Assembly: GCA_963829355.1 (NCBI GenBank)
Contig: CAWHHZ010000008.1
Span: 248,001 to 312,000, forward strand
DNA: 64,000 nt
Direction of reading: 5' to 3'
From: CAWHHZ01 sp963829355
GTDB lineage: Bacteria > Acidobacteriota > Thermoanaerobaculia > Gp7-AA8 > JAHWKK01
Shown here: one piece after another, positions 17,177 to 24,359 of the stretch
How the letters are laid out: each line of letters opens with the position of its first letter
Position numbering within the stretch: the stretch's first letter is position 1
Notes under the pieces: model-generated
What the model saw: the letters and a program-made list of their open reading frames with translations, nothing else
What the model was told of the DNA's origin: nothing
Database searches by the model: none
Translations under genes and position numbers: made by a program

Positions 17177-18390
17177 ATGGATCGCGCGATCCGACAGGAG
17201 TTCAATCGTCGATTCTCTCAGGAGATGTACGACGACTACCGTCGAACCCTCGAATCGATGGTGGGAGAGCCGGTCGAGTTCCGGCTCGCCGAGACGCCAT
17301 TCTTTCTCAGCAGTGATCTGAGGGAACAGCTCGTCCAGGCCTCCGACCAGATCATCGATCAACTCTCCAACGCCGCGATGACGGCGAAGCTCTCGAGTGT
17401 CGTGCCTCCCGCGTGGCGGGTCCCCAATCTCGATTCCCTCCCGCGGATGGCGACAGTCGACTTCGCCGTAGTCGCGGATGAGGATGGCCGTCTCGTCCCG
17501 AGACTGATCGAGCTGCAGGGATTTCCTTCACTCAACGCATTCGAGGTTCTGCAGCGTGATGCATGGAACGAGACTCTCGAGCGAAACGGCATGGGGGGCG
17601 ACTGGTCGTGCTGGTTCTCCGGACTGGATCGCGAATCGTTCATCGATCTGCTGCGGCGAACAATGCTCGGTGATCACGGACCAGAGGACGTCGCACTGGT
17701 CGATATCCGTCCGGAGACACAGAAAACCAGATGTGATTTCGCCGCGACCCGGAAGCTCCTCGGCGTCGAGACCGTGGGAATCGAGGATCTGGTCCGCGAT
17801 GGGCGCAAGCTCTTCCGGAAAGATCACGACGGATCGCTCCGGCGCATACTCCGTATTCACAACCGGGCCATCCCCGATGAGCTGATGCAGAAGAAGGCGA
17901 TGCTGCCGTTCGAGTTCTCGGACGACCTCGACGTCGAATGGGTCCCTCATCCGAACTGGTACTGGATCTGGTCGAAGTACGCCGTCATGTTCCTCGACCA
18001 TCCGACCATTCCGGAGTCGGTCGATCTCTCTTCGATCGATCACGTTCCGGACGATCTGACGGAGGGCTGGGTTCTCAAGCCGCTCTTCTCGTTCGCGGGC
18101 GGCGGGGTGAAGATCGATCCCACGCCTGCCGACATCGATGCGAATCGCCGTGGACGACCGGCCGCTCTGGTGCCTCCAGCGAAAGGTCTGTCTACGCACC
18201 CGCGCTCGAGGCTGCCGACGGTGGAGGCGTGAAGGCGGAAGTCCGCATGATGTATCTCCGTCCCGACGATGGGGACAAGCTGATCCTTGCAGAGAATCTC
18301 GTCCGCCTCTCCCGCGGCAAGATGCTCGGAGTCGACTTCAACAAGGACTTCACCTGGGTCGGCTCCTCCGTCGGCCTCTACCGCCCCTGA
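17177..18390 (+). CDS. Glutathionylspermidine-synthase-type (GSP_synth) ATP-grasp ligase, frameshifted
   Basis: About 404 codons originally. Residues 1-320 read cleanly: SLPRMATVDFAVVADEDGRLVPRLIELQGFPSLNAFEV matches the substrate half and GWVLKPLFSFAGGGVKIDPT is the ATP-binding loop. The frame then steps forward one base near 18141 (the sequence resumes as AIAVDDRPLWCLQRKV) and again near 18188 (VYAPALEAADGGGVKAEVRMMYLRP), finishing with NLVRLSRGKMLGVDFNKDFTWVGSSVGLYRP, the expected family C terminus. All parts of the site survive, so I read both breaks as single-base insertions, likely technical. It is the last cassette gene, three bases after the amidotransferase gene. Predicted to join a carboxylate to an amine using ATP; substrates unknown. 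Confidence 0.82.
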
Positions 18391-18395
18391 ACGAT

Positions 18396-18518
18396 GTCAT
18401 CCTGAGCCGCCGGAGCGCAGCGGAGGGACGGTCGAAGGATCGCGTACGGCCCGACTGTCAGCCCGGAAAGTACGCGACAGTCAGGACGCAACCGATCCTT
18501 CGCTTCGCTCAGGATGAC
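18396..18518 (+). repeat. GTCATCCTGAG-family repeat, 123 bp
   Basis: Perfect 11-bp inverted ends GTCATCCTGAG (18396-18406) and CTCAGGATGAC (18508-18518). The interior has CGAAGGATCGCGTACGG paired with ACCGATCCTTCG, so the whole unit can fold into a cruciform. It separates the amidoligase cassette from the transglycosylase gene and could terminate transcription. Confidence 0.8.
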
Positions 18519-18590
18519 ACGAATTTCTCGGTGCGCCGGGAGGGCGACGGCCACCATCCGGAACATATCCTGCAGCCTTATCGAGACGTG

Positions 18591-20097
18591 ATGATTCAAC
18601 GCTTTCTCGTTCCAACTCTCGCGATCGTTCTTTCCCTTCTCCCAATCTCGTGCGGCAACGAGCTCGAAACCGAAAAAGCTCCTCCTCCAGTCACCAGAGA
18701 CCTGGATCAGATTCTCGAAGGAGGAACGCTCAACGCGCTCGTCACCTACAACTCCACCGGCTACTTCATCTACCGGGGAGAGCCGATGGGATACGAGTAC
18801 GAACTGCTCAAGGCATTCGCGAAAGATCACGATCTGGAGCTGAATGTCACTGTGATCCGGGACCGGGACGAGCTCTGGCCTGAACTGAACAAGGGGAACG
18901 CCGACGTTGCAGCGGCAAGGCTGCTGGAGACGGTGGTGGATGAGAAGGTCGTGGCGTTCACCGATCCGCTCTACCAGACGAGGCCCGCTCTCATCCAGCG
19001 CAATGGCCCTCCATCGACGATTCCCCTTCCCGAGCAGATCGACGATGCGCTCGAGATTCCCGAGTCCTCCGACTCGGTGGAGGTGGATGCGAAATTGATT
19101 CAAAAGCCTGCAGAGCTCGGCGGAACTACGGTGCATGTGGTTCATCAGTCTCCTTACAGAGAGCGGCTCCTCGAACTGGAGGAGCAGATCACGGGCGATA
19201 TCGAGATCGTCGAGGTCGAGGATATTGCCTCGGTCGAACCACTCATCCGGCGCGTCGCAAAAGGAGAAATCCGCCTGACTGTGTCGCCTCGGAACGTTGC
19301 GGAGCTGAACGATGAATACTTCACCAATCTCGAAGATCGACCCCGCAATCGGCCCTCCGCAGCACGTCGTCTGGGCTGTCCGGCAGAATGCTCCCGTGCT
19401 GCTCGCAGAAATTGAACGAATGGATCGACGATCCAGACAACGAGCAGCTCTTCGATGAGCTCTACAACAAATACTTCAAGGAACGCGAAAACTATCGCGA
19501 GCGCGTCGACGACGAGTATCTCACCTCGGAAACCGGTCGTCTCTCCGAATACGACGAGCTATTCAAACAGCAATCAGAGAGCCTCGGCTGGGACTGGCGC
19601 CTTCTCGCTTCCCAGTCCTTTCAGGAGTCGCGATTCGATCCGGCTGCACGTTCATGGGCGGGCGCCGAGGGACTGATGCAGCTCATGCCCGCAACCGCTC
19701 GAGAGGTCGGCACGCGCAACTCGAACGATCCTCACAGAATGTTGCCGGCGGCGTCCGTTATCTCAAGAAGCTCGAAAAGATGTGGAGCGACGAGATCGCG
19801 AATGAAGAGGAGCGGCGCAAGTTCGTCTTCGCCTCATACAATGCCGGGCGTGGACATATCCTGGACGCCCAGCGACTCGCGGAGAAGAACGGTGACAATC
19901 CGGACTCGTGGGAGGACGTTTCGTACTGGCTCCTCCAGCTATCGAAGAAGAAGTATTACAACGATCCCGTCGTGAAGTACGGGTTCGTCCGCGGCCTCGA
20001 GCCAGTCACGTATGTCGAGCTGATCCTGGAACGGTTCGATCACTACAAGCAGTTCGTTCATCCCGATGGGGACGAGCCCGCGGCCGGTAAGTCGTAA
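18591..20097 (+). CDS. MltF-type membrane-bound lytic murein transglycosylase, frameshifted
   Basis: Cleaves peptidoglycan glycan strands to 1,6-anhydromuropeptides. The N terminus MIQRFLVPTLAIVLSLLPISC looks like a lipoprotein signal (Cys 21), though proline at -3 is atypical. A periplasmic solute-binding domain follows (LNALVTYNSTGYFIYRGEPMGYEYELLKAFAKDH), then a SLT domain: QESRFDPAARSWAGAEGLMQLMPATAREVG holds the catalytic Glu, and YNAGRGHILDAQRLA and YGFVRGLEPVTYVE are typical of the family. The frame changes near 19331 and 19410 (one extra base each) and near 19734 (one missing base, DPH-QNVAGGVRYL). The parts join into a full-length protein of about 502 codons. It is separated from the cassette upstream by a dyad repeat and is probably independent. 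Confidence 0.85.
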
Positions 20098-20101
20098 CCG
20101 T

Positions 20102-20247
20102 GTCATCCTGAGCGCAGCGAAGGATCGGGTGCGTCCTGACTGTCGCGTTCTTTCCGCCCTGACAGTCGGGCCTTACGCGATCCTTCGACCGTCCCTTCGG
20201 CTTCGCTCAGGGCAGGCCTGCGCTGCGCTCCGGCGGCTCAGGATGAC
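20102..20247 (+). repeat. GTCATCCTGAG-family repeat, 146 bp
   Basis: Ends GTCATCCTGAG (20102-20112) and CTCAGGATGAC (20237-20247). The inner pair CGAAGGATCGGGTGCG and CGCGATCCTTCG repeats the palindromic design of the copy at 18396. It lies between convergent genes and probably serves both as a terminator. Confidence 0.8.
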
Positions 20248-20260
20248 GCCTGCCGGCTTT

Positions 20261-20950
20261 CTACCCGCTCGGGGAGACCGGATTCAGGTTGAGCGCGGAG
20301 ACTCCCAGCAGAAGGCGGCGGACGAGCTCCGCCTGCCGGCTCGTACCGGTGCGGTCGAACAACTGCCGCAGATGACTTCTCACGGTCGTCACCTCGATCT
20401 GCAACTCTTCAGCGATCTCATCAGTCGAGAGTCCGGCAATGAGCAGCGCGGCGACCGCGGCCGCCGCCGGGGTCAGATCATAGATTCGCGCGAGCATTTC
20501 CGGACTCGCTTCACGCTCCTGATGAGGCTGCGTCAGAAAGATTACGGCTCCGGCATCGGGTGCATGAGAATTCTCGCTCAGCGACACCTTCAACATCTGG
20601 AAAGCTCCCCGGATGGTCGTCCTGTCGAAGCTCAGCGAATGAAAGGAGAGATCGATCTCCGCGGAGTTCTGAAGAATCTGCTGGAGAACATCTTTGAGAT
20701 CCTCCGCGCTTTCGGTTTGTCCCCTCTCGTCGATTTCCTCTTCGAGGTCACCGAGGAGCACGCGGGCCGCGTGATTGCGATGTCGTTCGTTCCCTTCAGG
20801 ATCCAGCACCACGACCCCGACGGGAAAGTAGTCGAGAACCGAAGCGAGGGCCTCCCGCTCGAACCTGATCTTGAGAAGCTCCTCCTTCCGCATCCAATCG
20901 GAAGTCGTTCGGAACTGGGATCTGTCCTGGTCGTCGCCCATGCCTGACAC
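20261..20950 (-). CDS. PAS-LuxR family transcriptional regulator
   Basis: 229 residues. A PAS-like domain (about 20-145: LASVLDYFPVGVVVLDPEGNERHRN) precedes a LuxR-type helix-turn-helix (about 160-215: YDLTPAAAAVAALLIAGLSTDEIAEELQIEVTTVRSHLRQLFDRTGTSRQAELVRRL). There is no receiver aspartate, so it probably senses a small molecule or redox state directly. It is a paralogue of the next gene, with the same architecture and start of PAS. A GTG at 20950 or ATG at 20941 may be the start. Target genes are unknown. Confidence 0.85.
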   Translation of the reverse strand: MSGMGDDQDRSQFRTTSDWMRKEELLKIRFEREALASVLDYFPVGVVVLDPEGNERHRNHAARVLLGDLEEEIDERGQTESAEDLKDVLQQILQNSAEIDLSFHSLSFDRTTIRGAFQMLKVSLSENSHAPDAGAVIFLTQPHQEREASPEMLARIYDLTPAAAAVAALLIAGLSTDEIAEELQIEVTTVRSHLRQLFDRTGTSRQAELVRRLLLGVSALNLNPVSPSG

Positions 20951-21068
20951 ACCAAGTATGTCGGATCGACCTCACACCGCGCATCCTTCATTTGGGGGAG
21001 GAAGAACGGAAAGTCCTCTCAATTTCAATCGCACGCAACAGCTTTTGTGCCAAATCGTTGAAGTTTCT

Positions 21069-21734
21069 CTACACCCGATTCAGGTGCGAATGACCGGAAA
21101 GACGTGAAAGACCCTGCATCAGCAAACGGACGAGATCGGACTGACGATGCGTCTCGGTCTTGTTGAACACCCTCTTGAGGTGGGATCGGGCGGTGCTCGT
21201 TTCGACGCCGAGCTCGTCGGCAATGTCCTCGATCGAGTGTCCATCGACAATCATCGAGGCAACGACGGCTTCGCTCCTCGTCAGCCCATAGGTTTCCTGC
21301 AGAATCTCGACGTCTGCCACACCCGTCTGCTTCGGATCGCAGAGAAAGATGACGGTCGGCGTTCGATCCCGCGGCTGATCGTTGAGCGACACGAGCAACA
21401 TCTCGTACGCCTGCTTGAGAGGTCTTTTCGTGCCGGCGATCCGATGAAAGCTAACCGGTTTGTCCGATTGCTGCTCCATCAGATCACCGATGATCCCCAT
21501 GAGCTGGGGCATCGAGGGCCCATCCGGACTCGATTCCCTGGACGCAGGCGGCACGCGATCGAGCAGCTCGCGAGCCAGCCGGTTCATCTGCACGGGCTGA
21601 AGCTCGTCGTCGAGAACCACGATCCCGATCGGGAAGTAATCGAGTACGGCGGCGAGGGCGTCACGCTCGAACTTCAGATCGAGAATCTCACTTCGGCGAA
21701 CGCGGTCGGATTCAGTCTTCAGTTCGCGAGTCAT
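21069..21734 (-). CDS. PAS-LuxR family transcriptional regulator (paralogue)
   Basis: 221 residues with the same layout as the gene downstream: PAS segment LAAVLDYFPIGIVVLDDELQPVQMN and HTH segment YGLTRSEAVVASMIVDGHSIEDIADELGVETSTARSHLKRVFNKTETHRQSDLVRLL. The two proteins share the LDYFP-G-VVLD core and HTH spacing but differ elsewhere, so the duplication is old. It starts seven bases after the stop of the zinc-ribbon-like gene and is likely co-transcribed with it. GAGG precedes the ATG. Confidence 0.85.
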   Translation of the reverse strand: MTRELKTESDRVRRSEILDLKFERDALAAVLDYFPIGIVVLDDELQPVQMNRLARELLDRVPPASRESSPDGPSMPQLMGIIGDLMEQQSDKPVSFHRIAGTKRPLKQAYEMLLVSLNDQPRDRTPTVIFLCDPKQTGVADVEILQETYGLTRSEAVVASMIVDGHSIEDIADELGVETSTARSHLKRVFNKTETHRQSDLVRLLMQGLSRLSGHSHLNRV

Positions 21735-21740
21735 CGCGCC

Positions 21741-22166
21741 TCATTTCGGAAAAGGAAGGCCCCACAGAAACTTGCTGAACCATACCATTGGTGGGTCTGA
21801 AACTTCCCTCTCCGCCTCATCCAGGTCATGAACGATGTCGTTGATCCGGGCAAGCTCGGCTGCCTGGACCCAGAAGCCGCGGCACGTTTCACAGTAGTCG
21901 AGGATGACGTTCGTGTAGATATTGAACTCGACCTTTTTCATCGGTGTGCCGGGATCGGCCGGACACTCGATGATTCCCTGGTCGTCATCATGCTCGAACG
22001 AGTCGAGATCGACGGTGGAGAACTCCAGATCCCCCGAGTGCGGCTCCGCGATCTTGTCGAGCTCGCCCCGGTCGAGATACATCCCACCCCCGACGGGGCA
22101 CCGATCGACTTCGGCACCATGAACTTCAATCTTCTCGAGCTCCGCTCCATGACCAGGACATTTCAT
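21741..22166 (-). CDS. zf-TFIIB-like protein with incomplete zinc ligands
   Basis: 141 residues. The first half, MKCPGHGAELEKIEVHGAEVDRCPVGGGMYLDRGELDKI, follows the zf-TFIIB (COG3809-type) pattern but its expected second Cys pair is CPVG, leaving Cys, His and Cys as possible ligands. A second copy (ECPADPGTPMKKVEF then DYCETCRGFWVQAAEL) has one normal CxxC and one CPAD. An acidic linker (STVDLDSFEHDDDQ) joins them. Function is unknown; such proteins are often called regulators without proof. A TATAAT six bases before the ATG suggests leaderless transcription. It heads the unit with the two regulators. Confidence 0.7.
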   Translation of the reverse strand: MKCPGHGAELEKIEVHGAEVDRCPVGGGMYLDRGELDKIAEPHSGDLEFSTVDLDSFEHDDDQGIIECPADPGTPMKKVEFNIYTNVILDYCETCRGFWVQAAELARINDIVHDLDEAEREVSDPPMVWFSKFLWGLPFPK

Positions 22167-22172
22167 GCAGCG

Positions 22173-22178
22173 ATTATA
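22173..22178 (-). promoter_or_regulatory. -10 box of a probable leaderless promoter for the zf-TFIIB-like gene
   Basis: TATAAT on the minus strand, six bases from the ATG at 22166, the same geometry as purE. Upstream lies the 7-bp tandem repeat, so the -35 region borders that array. Confidence 0.6.
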
Positions 22179-22200
22179 ATGAACGAAGCGTGCCGGAGAA

Positions 22201-22266
22201 ACGATGAACGCTGAACGATGAACGATGAATGACCAACGATGAACGATGAACGATGAACGGTGAACG
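22201..22266 (+). repeat. Heptanucleotide repeat array, ACGATGA orientation
   Basis: Imperfect tandem copies of ACGATGA (for example 22213-22227 and 22236-22258) with degenerate units between. The reverse complement of the unit forms the array 120 bases to the right, so the two arrays make a long inverted repeat around 22267-22383. Confidence 0.85.
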
Positions 22267-22383
22267 AAAGAGCAAAAGGCAGCGATTGACCAGAGACAGC
22301 GGATCAGGCACGATCAGGAAAGCGTTTCACAACTCGAGCACCACAACGTACACTCGCCCAGTAGCAGTCGCCCCTCCCCGCAA
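22267..22383. other. Unique spacer between two inverted heptamer arrays
   Basis: About 117 bases with no gene, no promoter match and no clear hairpin. It belongs to the 340-base gap between the zf-TFIIB-like gene and the transporter gene. Confidence 0.4.
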
Positions 22384-22501
22384 TTCATCGTTCATCATTC
22401 ATCGTTGCCTTTTTTGTCGTTCATCGTTCATCGTTCATCGTTCATCGTTGCCTTTTTTGTCGTTCATCGTTCATCGTTCATCTTTCATCGTTCATCGTTC
22501 A
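22384..22501 (+). repeat. Heptanucleotide repeat array, TCATCGT orientation
   Basis: Tandem TCATCGT units broken twice by GTTGCCTTTTTTGTCGTTC (starting 22404 and 22447, a 43-base period), ending six bases before the transporter ATG. The array occupies the place of a promoter and ribosome binding site for that gene. Confidence 0.9.
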
Positions 22502-22506
22502 AATCC

Positions 22507-23379
22507 ATGCCTCGTCTCATCATCCTTCTCGGTACCGTCGCGATTTCCTTCTCCGCAATCTTCGTGCGGCAGGCCGGCGTCTCGCCATCGACCGCTGCGT
22601 TCTTTCGCGCTGCGTACGCTCTGCCGGTCCTCCTTGCAGGCTGGCTCGCAATCCGGCAACGCGATCATCGGACGCGCCGCGAGCGGATCCTCGCCGTCGT
22701 CGCCGGTGTCGTGCTCGCGCTCGACTTCACGTTCTGGCATCGCGCGATCAATCTGATCGGCGCCGGACTGGCCACCGTCCTCGGCAACACCCAGGTCGCA
22801 TTCGTCGGGATCGTCGGATGGCTCGTGCTGAAGGAAAGACCCTCTCGCACTGCCCTCTTTGTCGTCCCCATCATGTTCGGTGGAGTGGTTCTCATCTCCG
22901 GGCTCGGCCGGATGGACGCATACGGTGCCGATCCGGCGATGGGCGTGATCTACGGCGTACTGACAGGCGTCACCTACGCCGGATTTCTTCTCCTGTTCCG
23001 CAACTCGAACCGTCGCGCCCTCGCACCCTCCGTCGGACCACTTCTCGACGCCACGATCGGAGCGACTGCCGGTTCTCTTCTGTTCGCCGTGACCGATCCG
23101 CACTTCTCTCTTGCATGGCAATGGCCGCAGCACGGATGGCTCATCGCCCTCGCTCTGGTCGCTCAGTGCCTCGGATGGCTCATGATCTCGGCATCACTTC
23201 CCCGGCTCCCGGCGCTCGAAACGTCGGTCGTGCTCCTGATCCAGCCGATGCTGACCGTCCTGTGGGGCTGGATCATCTTCTCCGAGCATCTCTCCCCCAT
23301 CCAGTGGACCGGCGTCGTTCTCGTGCTCGGGGGAGTCTCCCTCATCTCCATATTCGGCGCCATGCAGAAGGAACACTGA
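22507..23379 (+). CDS. EamA family (drug/metabolite transporter superfamily) permease
   Basis: 290 residues, ten predicted membrane segments in two repeats of five, the normal EamA size. The first repeat begins LIILLGTVAISFSAIFVRQAG and contains FFRAAYALPVLLAG; the second begins GVIYGVLTGVTYAGFLLLF and ends LLIQPMLTVLWGWIIFSEHLSPIQWTGVVLVLGGV, the usual C-terminal EamA signature. It exports or imports an unknown metabolite. ATG 22507 is taken because upstream sequence in this frame is only tandem repeat (it would read as repeated SFIVHRS). No ribosome binding site is visible, so expression may depend on the array. Confidence 0.88.
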   Translation: MPRLIILLGTVAISFSAIFVRQAGVSPSTAAFFRAAYALPVLLAGWLAIRQRDHRTRRERILAVVAGVVLALDFTFWHRAINLIGAGLATVLGNTQVAFVGIVGWLVLKERPSRTALFVVPIMFGGVVLISGLGRMDAYGADPAMGVIYGVLTGVTYAGFLLLFRNSNRRALAPSVGPLLDATIGATAGSLLFAVTDPHFSLAWQWPQHGWLIALALVAQCLGWLMISASLPRLPALETSVVLLIQPMLTVLWGWIIFSEHLSPIQWTGVVLVLGGVSLISIFGAMQKEH

Positions 23380-23494
23380 GGGAGGCGAAGGATCGGGTAC
23401 GTCCTGACTCGAGCCGAACTTCGGGCCTGCAGGTTCCACGCGATCCTTCGGCCGTCCTCCTCCCGCTTTGCGGGATCCGGCGGCTCAGGATGAC
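23380..23494 (+). repeat. GTCATCCTGAG-family repeat, left end truncated
   Basis: Begins CTGAGGGAGGCGAAGGATCGGGTACG directly at the transporter stop and ends with CTCAGGATGAC (23484-23494). Related in sequence to 4520-4651 through the TCGAGCCGAACTTCGGGCC segment. Confidence 0.7.
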
Positions 23495-23514
23495 GTAGCG
23501 AAGTGCGCGGAGAG

Positions 23515-23698
23515 CTAGCCCGCATTTCTCACCAGATATCGTAGCGAGGCGGCGGAGAGTGGTGCGGATGCAAGGCGCGCGAAGGTTCGGCCCCGCAGGC
23601 ATAGTCGACACTATGTCGAGGAGCCGAATCGAGCGCAACGCAGCAGCCGCGCCGCTATCCGTCGCCGCAGTAGAAGGCTGGTGAGAAATGCGGGCTAG
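23515..23698. repeat. 184-bp MITE-like element with 21-bp perfect inverted ends
   Basis: Left end 23515-23535 begins CTAGCCCGCATTTCTC; right end 23678-23698 is its exact reverse complement over all 21 bases. The interior is also a long imperfect palindrome (GCGCGAAGGTTCGGC near 23580 against GCCGAATCGAGCGC near 23622). It has no gene. The right end supplies the TAG stop (23695-23697) of the neighbouring minus-strand gene, so the element inserted at, or evolved with, that stop. Confidence 0.8.
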
Positions 23699-24228
23699 TC
23701 CACGAGTCCCACGATCGCGCGCCGCGTCAGATCCGTGACCGCGCCGTAGATCAGGTGTGCAAAGAGCGCTTCCGCGTGCGTCGAGGCCGGAATCTCGCGC
23801 GGCGGATCCGACAGACCCGCGAGGGGCACGGCAATCTCATCGGCGATCGCCCACAGCGCGGCGCCGAACGGTATCCCATATCCCGTTCCTGCGATCGGCA
23901 CGGCGGCCGTGATCATCCCGTAGGCCGCTCCACTTCCGATCCCCATCGTCCAGTGCATCACCTGTCCAGCCACTGCCTTCTCGTCATCATCGAGCTCGTA
24001 GTCGAAGATCGCGTCGATGAGTACGTCGGCCGCCTTCGTGGTCGCCGGCTCCTCCGAGTCATCCTGCTCTCCCGACTCGCTCTGCTGATCGTCATCCTCC
24101 CGGAGCGGTACGTACTCCTCGATGCGGCTCCACGCCTGGTGCGCGTAGTTCATGATGAAGGTTCCCACTGCCCCGGCAATGGCCCCCGCCAGCGCACCCT
24201 TCAGAATCGTCGTCCGCTCCGCCATCAT
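23695..24228 (-). CDS. YagU/DUF1440-like inner membrane protein
   Basis: 177 residues. TM1 is ILKGALAGAIAGAVGTFIMNYAHQAW, then an acidic 30-residue loop (REDDDQQSESGEQDDSEEP), then helices VMHWTMGIGSGAAYGMITAAV and GIPFGAALWAIADEIAVPLAGL, and a final HAEALFAHLIYGAVTDLTRRAIVG. The HLIYGA end and helix arrangement are like the DUF1440/YagU family, of which E. coli YagU is linked to acid resistance. AAGGAG lies before an ATGATG start. The acidic insertion is unusual for the family. Its stop codon is inside the inverted-repeat element downstream. Confidence 0.6.
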   Translation of the reverse strand: MMAERTTILKGALAGAIAGAVGTFIMNYAHQAWSRIEEYVPLREDDDQQSESGEQDDSEEPATTKAADVLIDAIFDYELDDDEKAVAGQVMHWTMGIGSGAAYGMITAAVPIAGTGYGIPFGAALWAIADEIAVPLAGLSDPPREIPASTHAEALFAHLIYGAVTDLTRRAIVGLVD

Positions 24229-24283
24229 GAGCTCCTTTCGGTCATGCCGGAGATCGCAGCAAAAACCGATCCGAGTAAATACG

Positions 24284-24328
24284 AGACAGTCATGCCTTAC
24301 GCGATCCTTCGCTGGCGCTCAGGATGAC
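24284..24328 (+). repeat. Fragment of the GTCATCCTGAG-family repeat
   Basis: GACAGTCATGCCTTACGCG and the right end CTCAGGATGAC (24318-24328) survive; the left end is missing. Confidence 0.55.
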
Positions 24329-24359
24329 CTGCGTTCGCAGCAGCCGACGACACAGCGGT

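Noticed and set aside
18591..20097. MltF as a sixth gene of the amidoligase cassette
   Set aside because: A 123-bp dyad repeat and 200 bases separate it, and a peptidoglycan lytic enzyme has no evident link to the ligases.
22253..22756. Frames reading repeated SFIVHRS
   Set aside because: Translation of the 7-bp tandem array, which is not coding.
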